Below are positions 49,159 through 60,321 of a stretch of 64,000 bases of DNA, piece by piece. The notes below the pieces were generated by a model that saw nothing but the letters and a program-made list of their open reading frames with translations, had not been told where the DNA came from and ran no database searches. A program made the translations under genes and the position numbers. Origin of the DNA: Nitratireductor sp. GISD-1A_MAKvit (GTDB lineage: Bacteria; Pseudomonadota; Alphaproteobacteria; Rhizobiales; Rhizobiaceae); assembly GCF_040819555.1 (NCBI RefSeq), contig NZ_CP161920.1, positions 323,501 to 387,500 of the forward strand. The letters run 5' to 3'. Position 1 is the stretch's first letter. Each line of letters opens with the position of its first letter.

Positions 49159-49668
49159 ATGGCAAAAAAACCGGAAGAGAAAACCGACGCCGCAAAAGAG
49201 GCCCCGAAGGCCGGCAACGGAGCTCAGCCCGCTTTGAACGTACTGACCCAGTATGTGAAGGATCTTTCCTTCGAAAGCCCAGGTGCTCCGCAGTCTTTGC
49301 GTGGCCGTTCGGAAGCTCCGGCGATCAACATCAATGTCAATGTGAACGCCAACCCGCTTGGTGAGACCGACTATGACGTCGTGCTGACGCTCAATGCCAA
49401 GGCCGAGGCCGAAGGCAAGGTTCTGTTCAATGTCGAGCTGGTTTACGGCGGTGTTTTCCGCGTTGCCGGTTTCCCGCAGGAGCACATGCTCCCGGTTCTC
49501 TTCATCGAGTGCCCGCGCCTTCTGTTCCCCTTCGCGCGCCAGGTGATCGCCGATGCGACCCGCGCTGGCGGTTTCCCGCCGCTGATGATCGATCCGATCG
49601 ATTTCGCCCGCATGTTCCAGCAGCGCGTGGCCGAAGAGCAGGCAAAGGGCCAGGTTCAGGTTTCCTGA
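49159..49668 (+). CDS. secB: Protein-export chaperone SecB
   Basis: Tetrameric cytosolic chaperone that keeps precursors unfolded and hands them to SecA. The 169-residue protein has the family core [19 protein letters not shown] and the conserved [19 protein letters not shown] with [20 protein letters not shown] ribosome binding site precedes ATG 49159. Ends at a terminator shared with dnaQ. Confidence 0.97.
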   Translation: MAKKPEEKTDAAKEAPKAGNGAQPALNVLTQYVKDLSFESPGAPQSLRGRSEAPAININVNVNANPLGETDYDVVLTLNAKAEAEGKVLFNVELVYGGVFRVAGFPQEHMLPVLFIECPRLLFPFARQVIADATRAGGFPPLMIDPIDFARMFQQRVAEEQAKGQVQVS

Positions 49669-49691
49669 ACCTCACCACATACGATGGTTTG

Positions 49692-49725
49692 AAAAGGGGT
49701 GCTGCTTTCGGGCGGCGCCCCTTTT
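49692..49725. terminator. Bidirectional terminator between secB and dnaQ
   Basis: AAAAGGGGTGC (49692-49702) pairs with GCGCCCCTTTT (49715-49725) with one G-T pair. T-runs occur on both strands. Confidence 0.85.
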
Positions 49726-49750
49726 TCATGGAATGGCAAAAGGTCGATCC

Positions 49751-50452
49751 TCAGGCGCGCAGATTGCGCCACAGCGCTTTCTCTCCGAGCTTTTCGACCA
49801 GCGCTTCATGAGCCACGCGCTCTTCTTCGCTGATCCGGGGGGGGAGCGGCTCCGGTCTTGGAGCGATGGCGATGGCAGTGCCGGATGCGCTGTCACCGCC
49901 GGCGTCGTTGCGGCTCGAAACCTCCAGGCCAAGTGCAGCCTGCTTGCCCCCGATCAGCTCGATATAAACCTCGGCCAGAAGCTCGGCGTCGAGCAGGGCT
50001 CCGTGCTTGGTTCGACGGCTGTTGTCGATTCCGTAGCGACGACACAATGCATCGAGCGAGTTCGGGCCCATCGGGTGCTTGCGCCGGGCAATCGCCAGAG
50101 TGTCCACCACGACGCCCGGATCGACGGGCGGGACGCCAAGCCGATCAAACTCGGCATTGATGAACCCGATGTCGAAATTGGCATTGTGCGCAACCAGCTT
50201 CGCTCCTTCGATGAATTCGAGAAACTCATCCAGAACAGCGCCAAAGACCGGTTTGTCAGCGAGATCCGCATCTGAAATCCCGTGAACGGCCTGCGCCTCG
50301 GGATGAACGGAACGCCCCTGCGCATTGATGAAGTGATGCAGCGTACGGCCGGTGGGGAAGCGATTGTCCAGTTCCACGCAGCCGAGTTCGATGACCCGGT
50401 CCTCGTTGGGATCGAGACCCGTGGTCTCCGTATCGAAAACGATTTCGCGCAT
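49751..50452 (-). CDS. dnaQ: DNA polymerase III epsilon subunit
   Basis: 3'-5' proofreading exonuclease of the replicative polymerase. The 233-residue protein has the three exonuclease motifs: VFDTETTGLDP (residues 5-15), AHNANFDIGFINAEF and HGALLDAELLAEVY. First gene read leftward after coaE, 65 bp away. Confidence 0.96.
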   Translation of the reverse strand: MREIVFDTETTGLDPNEDRVIELGCVELDNRFPTGRTLHHFINAQGRSVHPEAQAVHGISDADLADKPVFGAVLDEFLEFIEGAKLVAHNANFDIGFINAEFDRLGVPPVDPGVVVDTLAIARRKHPMGPNSLDALCRRYGIDNSRRTKHGALLDAELLAEVYIELIGGKQAALGLEVSSRNDAGGDSASGTAIAIAPRPEPLPPRISEEERVAHEALVEKLGEKALWRNLRA

Positions 50453-50517
50453 TCATCCACTCCAGCATCGTCTGCGGTGCAACATGCGCATCCGGCAAGC
50501 TCGACGCAAGCAGAACC

Positions 50518-51120
50518 TCAGTCGTGCGCGCTTTGATCTGGGGAAAGCTGTGCGATGATTTCCTTCACCGCCTGACGCGCAGCATCCATACCCTTGCCCG
50601 TGTCGATGATGAAATCCGCTCGCCTGCGTTTTTCGGCATCGGGCACCTGTCGGCTGAGGATGGCAGCAAACTTTTTCTCTGTCATTCCCGGGCGCGCAAG
50701 GACACGCCGGCGCTGCTCCTCCGCCGGGGCCGTGACAACAACGATGCGGTCGACACGATCTTCGCCATCTGTTTCGAACAGGAGTGGAATATCGAGAACG
50801 ATGACAGGCGTTGCCATTTCACGATGTTTTTCAACGAATGCGTCGGCATCCCGCCGCACGAGCGGATGAACAATCTTTTCCAGCGCCCGGAAGGCTTCGG
50901 GTTGGCCCACAACGGCTTTGGCCAGCCGCTCACGATTTACAACACCTTCCACGACCGTACCGGGAAACCGGGCTTCGATCAGCGGTGCAGCCGAACCGGA
51001 ATAGAGCCGGTGAACGGCAGCATCGGAATCGTGCACCGGCACACCCAGCTCTTCAAACATGCGACCGGTGGTGGATTTCCCCATACCGATGGAGCCGGTG
51101 AGGCCGAGAACCAAAGTCAC
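50518..51120 (-). CDS. coaE: Dephospho-CoA kinase
   Basis: Last step of coenzyme A synthesis. The 200-residue P-loop kinase starts [20 protein letters not shown] and has [13 protein letters not shown]. The start is a GTG at 51120 that overlaps the aroE stop by GTGA. Confidence 0.96.
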   Translation of the reverse strand: MTLVLGLTGSIGMGKSTTGRMFEELGVPVHDSDAAVHRLYSGSAAPLIEARFPGTVVEGVVNRERLAKAVVGQPEAFRALEKIVHPLVRRDADAFVEKHREMATPVIVLDIPLLFETDGEDRVDRIVVVTAPAEEQRRRVLARPGMTEKKFAAILSRQVPDAEKRRRADFIIDTGKGMDAARQAVKEIIAQLSPDQSAHD

Positions 51121-51951
51121 GTTTCCACCCCATCGGAGAGAACATGCCGGCGTAGCGTCTCGGTGACCTCCGGCCGTACGCCGAACCAGCGCTCGAAGCC
51201 GGGCACGGCCTGATGCAGCAGCATGCCCAGCCCGTCGACCGGGGTGAGCCCGCGCGCCTCGGCTGCCGCGAGAAGATCGGTCTTGAGCGGAGCATAGACA
51301 ATGTCGCTGACAACCGCGCCATCGGGCAGCGGATCGAGCGAAATCTCAAGCGGCGGCTTGCCGGTCATGCCAAGCGCGCTCGTGTTGACGAGGAGTTGCG
51401 CGCCCGGCAGTAGCGCCGGCAACGCGTCCCACCCATGAGCCTGAACACCGCTTCCAAACCGCTGCGCCAGATCCTCGGCTCTCTCAACGGTGCGGTTGAC
51501 CACGTGGATTTTCCCGTATCCCGCCATCTGGATGGCATGGATGATCGCACGGGGCCGCACCGCCGGCCCCCAGAACGACCGCCGTCTCGCCATCAGTCCA
51601 GCCTGGCGCACCGGCGCTCAGATTTGCGGCAAACCCGTATGCGTCCGTATTTCCGCCGATGAGCTTCCCGTCTTCGAACCACAATGTGTTGACAGCGCCG
51701 ATCATCTCGGCCGCTTCATCGCGGGCATCGACGCCCTCAAACGCCGCTTCCTTGTGCGGGAGAGTGATGTTCCCACCCGCATAGCCGGTTCGGGAGAGGC
51801 TGCCGAGAAATGCCGGGAAATCGAGCGGTGCGACATCCAGCTTTTCATAACTGCCGTCGATGCCATGCTCGTGAAGCCAATAACCGTGAATGAGCGGTGA
51901 GCGGGAATGGGCTATGGGATGCCCGCAGACGAAAGCGCGAATTTCAGCCAT
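51117..51951 (-). CDS. aroE: Shikimate dehydrogenase, apparent one-base frameshift
   Basis: NADPH-dependent step of aromatic amino acid synthesis. The N-terminus [20 protein letters not shown] and [11 protein letters not shown] bind shikimate, and VVLGAGGAA is the nucleotide-binding loop. The frame breaks there because GGGGCC at 51551-51556 has one base too many; the correct frame reads [15 protein letters not shown] and runs to 51117. Repaired length is 277 residues. The ATG at 51951 overlaps the maf stop by eight bases. Confidence 0.92.
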
Positions 51952-52549
51952 CGATGGCTCCAAGCGAACGCAGTTCGGCCAGAAGCGGCAGGAGTGGCAG
52001 CCCGACGATGGTAAAGGTGTCGCCTTCGATCTTCTCGAAGAGCTGAATGCCCTCACCCTCGATCTGATAGGCGCCGACGCTTTGCAGCGCCTTTTCCCCG
52101 ACACTGGAAAGATGCCTGCCGATGAAAGCGGGATCGAGATCGCGCATGGTCAGGCGTGCAACGCCGACATGCCGCCAGATCACCTCGCCATCCCGCGCGA
52201 TCACCACGGCACTGTTGAGCTGGTGTGTGCGCCCGGAGAGTTTGAGAAGATGCCGACGTGCGCCCTCCATGTCGCTCGGCTTGTGAAACACCTCATCGCC
52301 TAGCGAAAGCGTCTGGTCCGCACCAATCACGAACGCGCCGGGTTCTCTCTCTGAAACTTCGATGGCCTTGGCCTCGGCAAGCACCTGGGCCAGCATTTCG
52401 GGATCTGCGCCGCTGCCTTCCAGCGTTTCTTCCACGGCCCGCTCATCGACCGTGGAGCGCTCCACCTGGAACTCCACACCCGCATCACGCAGCATTTTTT
52501 GTCGGAAAGCGCTACCCGACGCCAAAACAATTGCGGGTCTGTCAGTCAT
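51944..52549 (-). CDS. maf: Maf-family nucleoside triphosphate pyrophosphatase
   Basis: House-cleaning pyrophosphatase that hydrolyses non-canonical nucleotides. The 201-residue protein starts [19 protein letters not shown] and has [13 protein letters not shown] and [19 protein letters not shown], all Maf signatures. The ATG at 52549 overlaps the ppsR stop by eight bases, in a ppsR-maf-aroE-coaE overlap chain. Confidence 0.95.
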   Translation of the reverse strand: MTDRPAIVLASGSAFRQKMLRDAGVEFQVERSTVDERAVEETLEGSGADPEMLAQVLAEAKAIEVSEREPGAFVIGADQTLSLGDEVFHKPSDMEGARRHLLKLSGRTHQLNSAVVIARDGEVIWRHVGVARLTMRDLDPAFIGRHLSSVGEKALQSVGAYQIEGEGIQLFEKIEGDTFTIVGLPLLPLLAELRSLGAIDG

Positions 52550-53405
52550 GTCGTTGCCCTCTGTTTTCTCGTGATTTTGCATATAACGCGAGGATGGCGG
52601 CTGCGGTTTCCTCGATCGACCGGCGTGTCACGTCAATCACCGGCCAGCCATGGCGGCTGCAGAGCTGGCGGGCATAGGCAATTTCGCGCGCAATGGTGGC
52701 GCGATCCGTGTAGGGATTGAACGCCGTCTCATCGACCGATCCCAATATGCGGTTCTGCCGGATCTGTGAAATTCGTTCGGCAGACGCGACAAGCCCGAGA
52801 ATGAGAGGGCGTTTGGCCTGGCTCAATGCTTCCGGCAGTTTCATGTCGAGCACGATCGGAACATTCGCCGTCTTCACCCCGCGATTGGCCAGGTAGATGC
52901 TGGTCGGTGTCTTCGACGTGCGGGAGATGCCGACAAGAATGACATCCGCCTCCTCGATGTCCAGCGGAAGCTGCCCGTCATCATGCTCCATGGTGAAGTT
53001 GAGCGCGTCGATGCGATGGAAATACTGAGCGTCCAGCACATGCTGCGCACCCATGCGCCGGCCCGCCGGCGTTCCCAGATAGGACTGGAAAACCATGAGC
53101 ACCGGTTCCAGCACGGAAACACTGGGCAGACCCAGCGCCGCGCAGCCTTCATCCACCTGTCGGGCCAGTTTCTGATCGACCACCGTATAGAGCACGATGC
53201 CCGGCTCACGCTCGACCTCATCGAGCACACGGACAAGCTGCTTCTCATTTCGAATCATCGGGTAGATGTGCTCTATCGCCCGCGCGTCCTTGTATTGCGC
53301 GGCTGCGGCCCGTCCTGCGGCGAGGAGAGTCTCTCCGGTCGCATCAGAAATCATGTGAAGATGGAAGAAGCGCTGCGGCTGTTGCACGGTTATTTGTCCC
53401 GCCAT
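52542..53405 (-). CDS. ppsR: PEP synthase-regulating kinase/pyrophosphorylase family protein (DUF299)
   Basis: Bifunctional kinase and pyrophosphorylase family that controls PEP synthase or PPDK. The 287-residue protein has the family start [20 protein letters not shown] and the P-loop region [19 protein letters not shown]. Start 53405 has a nearby AGG; an in-frame start at 53432 is possible. It is the leftward gene next to the origin, as seen in other alphaproteobacteria. Confidence 0.94.
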   Translation of the reverse strand: MAGQITVQQPQRFFHLHMISDATGETLLAAGRAAAAQYKDARAIEHIYPMIRNEKQLVRVLDEVEREPGIVLYTVVDQKLARQVDEGCAALGLPSVSVLEPVLMVFQSYLGTPAGRRMGAQHVLDAQYFHRIDALNFTMEHDDGQLPLDIEEADVILVGISRTSKTPTSIYLANRGVKTANVPIVLDMKLPEALSQAKRPLILGLVASAERISQIRQNRILGSVDETAFNPYTDRATIAREIAYARQLCSRHGWPVIDVTRRSIEETAAAILALYAKSRENRGQRHD

Positions 53406-53786
53406 GTGGATGCCTGTTGATAACGCGGCCACCGGGAAATGGCGAGGCCGTGCCTCTTGATAACTCCATGGAGTCTTCCACAGCCGAGCCCTGTGTGGAT
53501 TGCGATCTGCTCATGTGGAGAACAATCGACAAATCGGGGACCTTCCTTCGCTGTCCACCGGGAAGGCATCAATGCAAACATGACAGATGATTGATTCCTA
53601 ACGCTGAATCCCTTTTGTCCCCGCTATTATGAAATTGTGCGGTACGATAGGGCGCGGCAATAAGACCGAGCGGATCGAGCGCGAAACCGTGGACAGAATT
53701 GAATCCACATTACAAACAGAGTCTAAGAAATAGAAGAATCTTCAAATCTGAAATTATCTTTTTAAACCTGACTGTGGAGCAGCCTG
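53406..53786. other. oriC: Probable chromosome replication origin (oriC)
   Basis: The 381-bp gap between divergent ppsR and hemE has no gene and matches the origin position in alphaproteobacteria. DnaA-box-like sequences are TGTTGATAA (53415-53423) and TGTGGAGAA (53514-53522), each one mismatch from TGTGGATAA, plus weaker copies at 53455-53463, 53474-53482, 53494-53502, 53701-53709 and 53773-53781. Six GANTC sites for CcrM methylation lie at 53471, 53593, 53606, 53701, 53719 and 53736. The right third is AT-rich (about 53700-53767), suitable for unwinding. Confidence 0.8.
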
Positions 53787-54812
53787 ATGGGGCAGCGAAA
53801 AATCCTCGACGTGCTTAGAGGCGAGACGGTGTTTCCGCCTCCTGTATGGATGATGCGCCAGGCTGGGCGGTATCTGCCGGAATACAGGGAAACAAGGAAA
53901 AAGGCCGGAGGGTTCCTGGACCTCTGCTACAATCCCGATCTTGCGGTGGAAGTGACGCTACAGCCCATTCGGCGTTTCAACTTCGACGCTTCAATCCTGT
54001 TTTCCGATATTCTGGTGGTTCCGCATGCCCTTGGCCGGGATCTCCGTTTCGAAGAAGGCCGGGGTCCGCTTTTGACACCGATCGACGCGGCCGGTATTGC
54101 CAGGCTCGAAACCGACGGCTTTCACGATCACCTGGCGCCGGTCTATGAAACGGTGCGTCGGCTTCGCAAGGAGCTTCCCGAGGAAACCACGCTGCTCGGT
54201 TTCTGTGGTGCGCCCTGGACGGTCGCGACCTACATGATCGCCGGACACGGGACACCCGATCAGGCGCCCGCGAGGATGTTCGCTCTGGAGCAGCCAGAAG
54301 CTTTCTCCGCGCTGATCGACTGCCTTGCCGACTGTTCCGCCGAGTATCTTATCCGCCAGATCGACGCCGGCGCGGACGCGGTTCAGATTTTCGATTCCTG
54401 GGCCGGGGTTCTCGATGAGATGTCGTTTGAGCGGTGGTGTGTGCGGCCCATGGCGCGGATCGTTGCGAAGGTTCGCGAAAAGCATCCCGATGTGCCGATC
54501 ATCGGTTTTCCGAAAGGCGCGGGCGCGCAATATGCTGGCTATCGCAGAATGACCGGCGTGACAGCGCTGGGGCTCGACTGGACAGTTCCGCTGGACACGG
54601 CACGGCGCCTGCAGGCCGATGGCGCGGTTCAGGGCAATCTGGATCCCCTGCGTCTGATTGCAGGCGGAGACGCGCTCGACGAGGGTGTGGACAAGATCGT
54701 TGAGGCCCTGAGGCATGGGCCGTTCATCTTCAACCTTGGCCACGGCATCACGCCGAAGACGCCGGTTGAGCATGTGGAAGCGATGCTGAAACGGATACGG
54801 GAGGCGGAGTAA
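53787..54812 (+). CDS. hemE: Uroporphyrinogen decarboxylase
   Basis: Decarboxylates uroporphyrinogen III to coproporphyrinogen III in heme synthesis. The 341-residue TIM barrel has [19 protein letters not shown] at residues about 18-36 and [18 protein letters not shown] stands before ATG 53787. It overlaps hemJ by one base (TAATG). First rightward gene from the origin. Confidence 0.98.
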   Translation: MGQRKILDVLRGETVFPPPVWMMRQAGRYLPEYRETRKKAGGFLDLCYNPDLAVEVTLQPIRRFNFDASILFSDILVVPHALGRDLRFEEGRGPLLTPIDAAGIARLETDGFHDHLAPVYETVRRLRKELPEETTLLGFCGAPWTVATYMIAGHGTPDQAPARMFALEQPEAFSALIDCLADCSAEYLIRQIDAGADAVQIFDSWAGVLDEMSFERWCVRPMARIVAKVREKHPDVPIIGFPKGAGAQYAGYRRMTGVTALGLDWTVPLDTARRLQADGAVQGNLDPLRLIAGGDALDEGVDKIVEALRHGPFIFNLGHGITPKTPVEHVEAMLKRIREAE

Positions 54813-55342
54813 TGGTTTCGAGCGACACGGGTGGCAGAAAAGCTGCAGGCAGGGCCTTTGCGGCGCTGGCGATCTTCATCGGACTGACAGCGCTTCTGTT
54901 TTGGTATGATCCGTCCGGTTTCTATCTCTGGGCGAAGGCCATTCACGTTATCGCGGTGATTGCCTGGATGGCAGGCATGCTCTATCTGCCGCGCCTGTTT
55001 GTCTATCATGCCGATGCCAAGATCGGCTCGGAGACGTCGGAAACCTTCAAGGTGATGGAACAGCGCCTCCTGCGGCTGATCATCAACCCGGCAATGATTG
55101 TGACCTGGGTTTTCGGGCTCTGGCTTGCCTGGAGTGGTTTCGGCTTTTCCGGCGGATGGCTGCACGCCAAGATCGCACTCGTTCTGGCCATGTCGGGCAT
55201 GCACGGCTATCTGTCGGCTTCCGTTCGCCGCTTTTCCGCCGATCAGAACTCCCGGCCGGCACGTCATTGGCGTATAATGAACGAAGTGCCGACGGTCCTG
55301 ATGATCGTGATCGTGGTTCTTGTGATCGTGAAGCCCTTCTGA
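54812..55342 (+). CDS. hemJ: Protoporphyrinogen oxidase HemJ
   Basis: Membrane protein that oxidises protoporphyrinogen IX in bacteria lacking HemG or HemY. The 176-residue protein has four hydrophobic segments, with AIHVIAVIAWMAGMLYLPRL holding the conserved heme-binding His. MSGMHGYLSASVRRF is the second family motif. Coupled to hemE. Confidence 0.95.
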   Translation: MVSSDTGGRKAAGRAFAALAIFIGLTALLFWYDPSGFYLWAKAIHVIAVIAWMAGMLYLPRLFVYHADAKIGSETSETFKVMEQRLLRLIINPAMIVTWVFGLWLAWSGFGFSGGWLHAKIALVLAMSGMHGYLSASVRRFSADQNSRPARHWRIMNEVPTVLMIVIVVLVIVKPF

Positions 55343-55532
55343 TAGGGCTTCCGGCAGCTGCCTTTGATAGGGAACTGACGAAGCCGTCTTGCCCTTTGGC
55401 TGCGACGGCGGTAAGAGTCGGTTCCTTCCTTTCGTCCGGTTCCACACATTTCTCTCACATTGCGTGAGCCGGCAGGCCTCAAATACGCCTACCCCTGTCC
55501 CCATCTTTTGTTTGCCTTTCCAGAGTCCGCAC

Positions 55533-56798
55533 ATGCAGGAAATGAAACTCCAAGAGCTGAAAAGCAAATCGCCAACCGATCTCATAGCGTTCGCTGAATC
55601 GCTTGAGGTCGAGAACGCCAGCATCATGCGCAAGCAGGAGCTGATGTTCGCGATTTTGAAGAAGCTCTCCACCCAGGATATCGAGATCATCGGTGAGGGT
55701 GTCGTGGAAGTGCTGCAGGATGGCTTCGGCTTCCTCCGCTCTGCGACCGCCAATTATCTCCCCGGTCCCGACGATATCTACATTTCGCCTTCCCAGATCC
55801 GTCGTTTTTCGCTGAAAACCGGCGACACGGTAGAAGGTCCGATCCGTAGCCCCAAGGAAGGTGAGCGCTATTTTGCCCTTCTGAAGGTCAATACGATCAA
55901 TTTTGAGGACCCCGAAAAGATCCGTCACAAGATCCATTTTGACAACCTGACACCGCTCTATCCCGATGAGCGGCTGAATATGGAGATCGAAAACCCGACG
56001 ACCAAAGACCTGTCGGCGCGCGTGATCGATCTGGTTGCACCTCTGGGCAAGGGCCAGCGCGGCCTCATTGTCGCGCCGCCGCGCACCGGTAAGACCGTTC
56101 TGTTGCAGAACATCGCCCACTCGATCACGTCGAATCATCCCGAATGTTTCCTGATCGTTCTTCTGATCGACGAGCGTCCGGAAGAAGTGACCGACATGCA
56201 GCGCTCCGTGAAGGGCGAAGTGATTTCCTCGACCTTCGACGAGCCGGCATCGCGGCACGTTCAGGTGGCTGAAATGGTCATCGAGAAGGCGAAGCGCCTG
56301 GTCGAGCATGGGCGGGATGTTGTCATCCTGCTCGATTCGATCACCCGCCTTGGCCGCGCCTACAACACGGTCGTTCCATCCTCTGGCAAGGTTCTGACCG
56401 GTGGTGTGGATGCCAACGCCCTGCAGCGCCCGAAGCGCTTCTTCGGCGCGGCGCGCAATATCGAGGAGGGCGGTTCGCTTACCATTATTGCCACGGCGCT
56501 CATCGATACCGGCAGTCGCATGGACGAAGTGATCTTCGAAGAATTCAAGGGAACCGGCAATTCGGAGATCGTGCTCGACCGCAAGGTGGCCGACAAGCGC
56601 ATCTTCCCGGCGATCGACATCCTCAAGTCGGGCACGCGCAAGGAGGACCTTCTTGTTGCGCGTCAGGACCTGCAGAAGATCTTTGTTCTGCGCCGCATCC
56701 TCGCGCCCATGGGCACGACCGATGCGATCGAGTTCCTCAACGACAAGCTCAAACAGACCAAGATGAACGCGGAATTCTTCGATTCCATGAACACCTGA
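55533..56798 (+). CDS. rho: Transcription termination factor Rho
   Basis: RNA-dependent ATPase that terminates transcripts. The 421-residue protein starts [20 protein letters not shown]. It has the RNA-binding [13 protein letters not shown], Walker [16 protein letters not shown] (about 180-194), Walker [18 protein letters not shown] and the Q/R-loops. Start 55533 fits the family; the frame is open to 55389. A hairpin lies after the stop. Confidence 0.97.
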   Translation: MQEMKLQELKSKSPTDLIAFAESLEVENASIMRKQELMFAILKKLSTQDIEIIGEGVVEVLQDGFGFLRSATANYLPGPDDIYISPSQIRRFSLKTGDTVEGPIRSPKEGERYFALLKVNTINFEDPEKIRHKIHFDNLTPLYPDERLNMEIENPTTKDLSARVIDLVAPLGKGQRGLIVAPPRTGKTVLLQNIAHSITSNHPECFLIVLLIDERPEEVTDMQRSVKGEVISSTFDEPASRHVQVAEMVIEKAKRLVEHGRDVVILLDSITRLGRAYNTVVPSSGKVLTGGVDANALQRPKRFFGAARNIEEGGSLTIIATALIDTGSRMDEVIFEEFKGTGNSEIVLDRKVADKRIFPAIDILKSGTRKEDLLVARQDLQKIFVLRRILAPMGTTDAIEFLNDKLKQTKMNAEFFDSMNT

Positions 56799-56848
56799 TG
56801 GGAAGAACTACGGGCCGCAGGGTCTTGTGGCCTCCCATTATGCATGCA

Positions 56849-56886
56849 GGAAACGGCATCACGAGTAGCTCGTGGTGCCGTTTTCC
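56849..56886. terminator. Hairpin between convergent rho and the DUF255 gene
   Basis: GGAAACGGCATCACGAG pairs with CTCGTGGTGCCGTTTTCC around a TAG loop, with one G-T pair and one bulge. There is only a short T-run, so efficiency is uncertain. Confidence 0.6.
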
Positions 56887-56915
56887 GATGCACCGGCTTG
56901 AAGGTTCTGCCGTGA

Positions 56916-58928
56916 TCAATGTTGCTTCAGGGCGCGTTCGAGCTCTTCTGACGTATGAATGGGTGGCAGACACGTCTGGCCGATGCACAGATAGGCCGCG
57001 GGTGTGCCTGGATCGATCTCAACACCGTCCGGCAGTGGGCTCGCTCGACCGGAGTCCGACACGACAATGTCGAATCGTCGGGGATCGATGGTTCGATTCG
57101 CTACCGGAATGAATCTGGATCCTGATGGATCGTCCACCATGATCAGTTTCAACGGCTGTTCTGCCAGCGCCGATGCATGGATGATGCCCGCCTGCCCATA
57201 GGTGAGCGTTCCGGCCCTGGCGAGTGCACGCTCCACAAGGCTGGAAAGCCGGTCGCTCCCGACCTCTCCACCGAGTACGGAAAGGGCGAGCAGCGCTTCA
57301 ATCACCTGACCGGTGGCGGAGGGCAGGGCTTCATCCACATCTCCCCGGATCCTCATCGGAACATCGGTGGCATCTTGCGCCGTGAGGTAATGCCCGGTGC
57401 CTTCTTCATCGCCGTACCATGAATCGAGCTGTTCGTGCCAATTTCGAGCGTGACTCAGATAAAATGCATCGTTTCTGGCCTGATAAAGCGCCGCAGCCGC
57501 GCTGATCATTGCCGCGTAATCGCTGGAGAGGCCGGGAAAAAGGCGATTGTCATCGCGAATACTGTGGGGAAGCCGCCCATCCTCCATCGATTCGCATACG
57601 AAATAAAATGCCTTGTCGGCGGCCGCGATCCAGTCCTCGCGATTCAGCGCGCGTCCCGCATTGGCCAGGGCCGAAATCGTCATACCGTTCCAGTCCACGA
57701 GTATCTTGTCATCACGTTGGGGCTGAGGCCGCCGGTCACGATGTGCGAGCAGTTCGTCGAGCATATCGCGCAATGCCGTTTCCGTTGTGTCGTCGCGATA
57801 TGCCGCATGGCTGCGCCGATGAAGAATGGGGCGACCCTCCCAGTTTTCCGGTCTGGCAAGAGAGAATGTCTCGAAGAAACTTGCGGAGCGGTTGCCAAGT
57901 ATCCGCTCGATCTCGGCTTCATCCCAGAGATAGGTTTCGCCTTCGACACCGCTCGTATCGGCGTCAAGACTGGAGGCGAAAGCGCGGTCTTCGATGCGCA
58001 TCTCACGAAGAAGCCAGTCGACCGTTTCTTCCATCCTTACGCGAAAAAGCCCGTCTCCCGTGCGCCCGTATGCCCAGCACAACATTTGAAGGAGCTGCGC
58101 ATTGTCGTAGAGCATCTTCTCAAAATGCGGGACGAGCCAGTCGTCGTCCGTTGAGTACCGTGCAAGGCCACCACCCACATGATCGTATATGCCGCCCGAA
58201 AGCATGGCTTTCAAACTCTCGCACACCGTGTTCGCGTGCACCGGTTCACCCGAGAGCAATGCGTCCAGCCAGAGGACCCGCATGAATGGAGCGTTGGGAA
58301 ACTTCGGCGCGCCCCGTAGCCCGCCCCTATCCTGATCCATCATCCTGTGGATGTTCGATGCGAGCGCGCCAAGCGTTTGACGCGGCGCTTCAACGGTACC
58401 TGATGACCGCGGTGAAAGACGGCTTCTCACATGCTTGTCGAGCGCATTGGCGCTCCTGATGAGTTCGTCCTTCTTGTCGGTCCAGGCGGATTTCACGGCT
58501 TCGAGTACCTGCAGAAATCCTGGTCTTCCGTAGCGCTGCTCGGGTGGGAAATATGTGCCGCCCCAAAATGGATTTCCATCGGGATCGAGGAACATCGTCA
58601 GCGGCCAGCCTCCCTGTTCGCCAGTGGCGGACAATGCTGCCATGTAGATCTGATCGATCTCCGGGCGCTCCTCTCGATCAACCTTGATGTTCACGAAATA
58701 TCGGTTCATCGCATCCGCGATTGGCTGATTTTCGAATGATTCGTGCGCCATCACATGGCACCAGTGGCAGGCCGCGTATCCCACAGAAAGCAGAATGGGC
58801 TTTTGCAGCGTCCTGGCTTCTTCCAGCGCAGCAGCCGACCAGGGTCTCCAGTGCACCGGATTGTCCTTGTGCTGCAGAAGATAGGGGCTCGACTCTTCGG
58901 CAAGAAGGTTTTTTTCGGGCAGTGGCAT
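56916..58928 (-). CDS. Thioredoxin-domain (DUF255/YyaL, SPATA20-like) protein
   Basis: A 670-residue protein with an N-terminal thioredoxin-like DUF255 domain (VGYAACHWCHVMAHESF, about residues 45-61) followed by a long (alpha/alpha)6-type domain like N-acylglucosamine 2-epimerases. KNLLAEESSPYLLQHKDNPVHW at the start is typical of YyaL/SPATA20. No activity is established. ATG 58928 is preferred because GGAAG lies just before it; GTG 58943 is alternative. Divergent from mnmE. Confidence 0.92.
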   Translation of the reverse strand: MPLPEKNLLAEESSPYLLQHKDNPVHWRPWSAAALEEARTLQKPILLSVGYAACHWCHVMAHESFENQPIADAMNRYFVNIKVDREERPEIDQIYMAALSATGEQGGWPLTMFLDPDGNPFWGGTYFPPEQRYGRPGFLQVLEAVKSAWTDKKDELIRSANALDKHVRSRLSPRSSGTVEAPRQTLGALASNIHRMMDQDRGGLRGAPKFPNAPFMRVLWLDALLSGEPVHANTVCESLKAMLSGGIYDHVGGGLARYSTDDDWLVPHFEKMLYDNAQLLQMLCWAYGRTGDGLFRVRMEETVDWLLREMRIEDRAFASSLDADTSGVEGETYLWDEAEIERILGNRSASFFETFSLARPENWEGRPILHRRSHAAYRDDTTETALRDMLDELLAHRDRRPQPQRDDKILVDWNGMTISALANAGRALNREDWIAAADKAFYFVCESMEDGRLPHSIRDDNRLFPGLSSDYAAMISAAAALYQARNDAFYLSHARNWHEQLDSWYGDEEGTGHYLTAQDATDVPMRIRGDVDEALPSATGQVIEALLALSVLGGEVGSDRLSSLVERALARAGTLTYGQAGIIHASALAEQPLKLIMVDDPSGSRFIPVANRTIDPRRFDIVVSDSGRASPLPDGVEIDPGTPAAYLCIGQTCLPPIHTSEELERALKQH

Positions 58929-59006
58929 TTGGCTTCCTTGCACATTCGATCGTTATGGAAAATACCTTGCAGTACGGTAGGGCGCTTTGGAAACGAGGGC
59001 AAACAG

Positions 59007-60321
59007 ATGCGGGAAACGATATTTGCACTCTCGAGCGGGGGATTGCCATCGGGAGTCGCGGTGATAAGAATTTCCGGCACAGGCACGCGTGACGCCGTTC
59101 TTGCACTCATCGGTGAATTGCCGGAACCGCGCAGAGCAACGCTGCGGGTTTTGCGCACACACTCGGGTGAAGTTCTCGACAAGGGACTTGTTCTGTATTT
59201 CCCCGGACCGCACAGTTTTACTGGTGAGGATTGCGCGGAGCTTCATCTTCATGGTGGGCGTGCCGTTGTTCAGGCTGTGCTCGAGACACTCGGGAGGCGA
59301 CATTCATTCCGCCTTGCCGAAGCCGGAGAATTCACCCGGCGAGCGTTCTTGAACGGCAAGCTCGACCTGACCGAGTCCGAAGCGCTCTCCGATCTCATTT
59401 CTGCAGAAACCGAGGCACAACGCCGGTTCGCTCTTGGAAATTCAGAATCCCGGCATCGGGAGCTTTACGACGGTTGGCGCAGGGCATTGATCGAGATCCG
59501 CGCCATGATTGAAGCGGAGCTCGACTTTTCGGACGAAGAGGATGTCCCCGATACGATTTCAGGTGGGGTGTGGCATAAGCTTTCAGAGCTAAAGACCTCT
59601 CTGCAACAGCACGCGGCGGGATATCGCCGGGCCGAGATCATCCGGCACGGCTTTCGGGTTGTTATCCTGGGAGCGCCCAATGCGGGAAAATCCAGCCTCC
59701 TGAATGCGCTCGCCAGCCGCGACATTGCAATCGTGACCGATGAGCCGGGAACCACCAGAGATGTTCTAGAAGCGCAGCTGGACATCGATGGGATGAAAGT
59801 GATTGTCACCGATACCGCTGGTATCCGTGATAATCCGGGACGTGTGGAACGTCTCGGAATCGACAGAGCCATCGATCGAGCCGGCGAGGGCCGATCTCAT
59901 CCTTATGCTGGCGGACAGCACGGATCCGGTTTTGGTCAAGGGTCCCAGTGGCGTGCCGCATTGTCGGATAGCCAACAAGATTGACATTCTATCCGAGGTC
60001 AATCAGTCGATTGGCTATGATTTTTACATATCTGCGATGACTGGGCAGGGCATCGATACCCTTCTGCGTCACATCGGGGAGCGCGCACGCGAAGCGTCGG
60101 ACAGTGCGCGGGAAATATTGCCCTTTCGCGAAAGGCACGTTCATCTCATCAATCAAGCGAGCGCACACACCGAAACTGCGCTCTCGGATACGGCGATGCC
60201 GCTGGAGCTTCGCGCAGAGGAACTACGGCTAGCGGCAGACGCACTGGGCAGGATCACCGGCAGGATCGATCCCGAAGACCTTCTCGATTCCATTTTCTCG
60301 CAGTTCTGTATTGGCAAATGA
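59007..60321 (+). CDS. mnmE: tRNA-modifying GTPase MnmE (TrmE), apparent one-base frameshift
   Basis: With MnmG, adds the 5-carboxymethylaminomethyl group to wobble uridines. The N-terminal formyl-THF-binding domain includes GEDCAELHLHGGRAVVQAVL. The G domain has GAPNAGKSSLLNAL, DEPGTTRD and DTAGIR. The frame breaks after DRAGE because GGGCC at 59888-59892 has one base too many; the correct frame reads ADLILMLADSTDP and ends FSQFCIGK with the conserved Cys. Repaired length is 437 residues. Confidence 0.94.

Noticed and set aside
4314..60321. Reading the ten frameshifted loci as true pseudogenes
   Set aside because: They include central and cell-cycle genes, every change is a +1 at a GGCC context, and neighbouring reading frames remain clean to the natural stop, which argues for sequence error.
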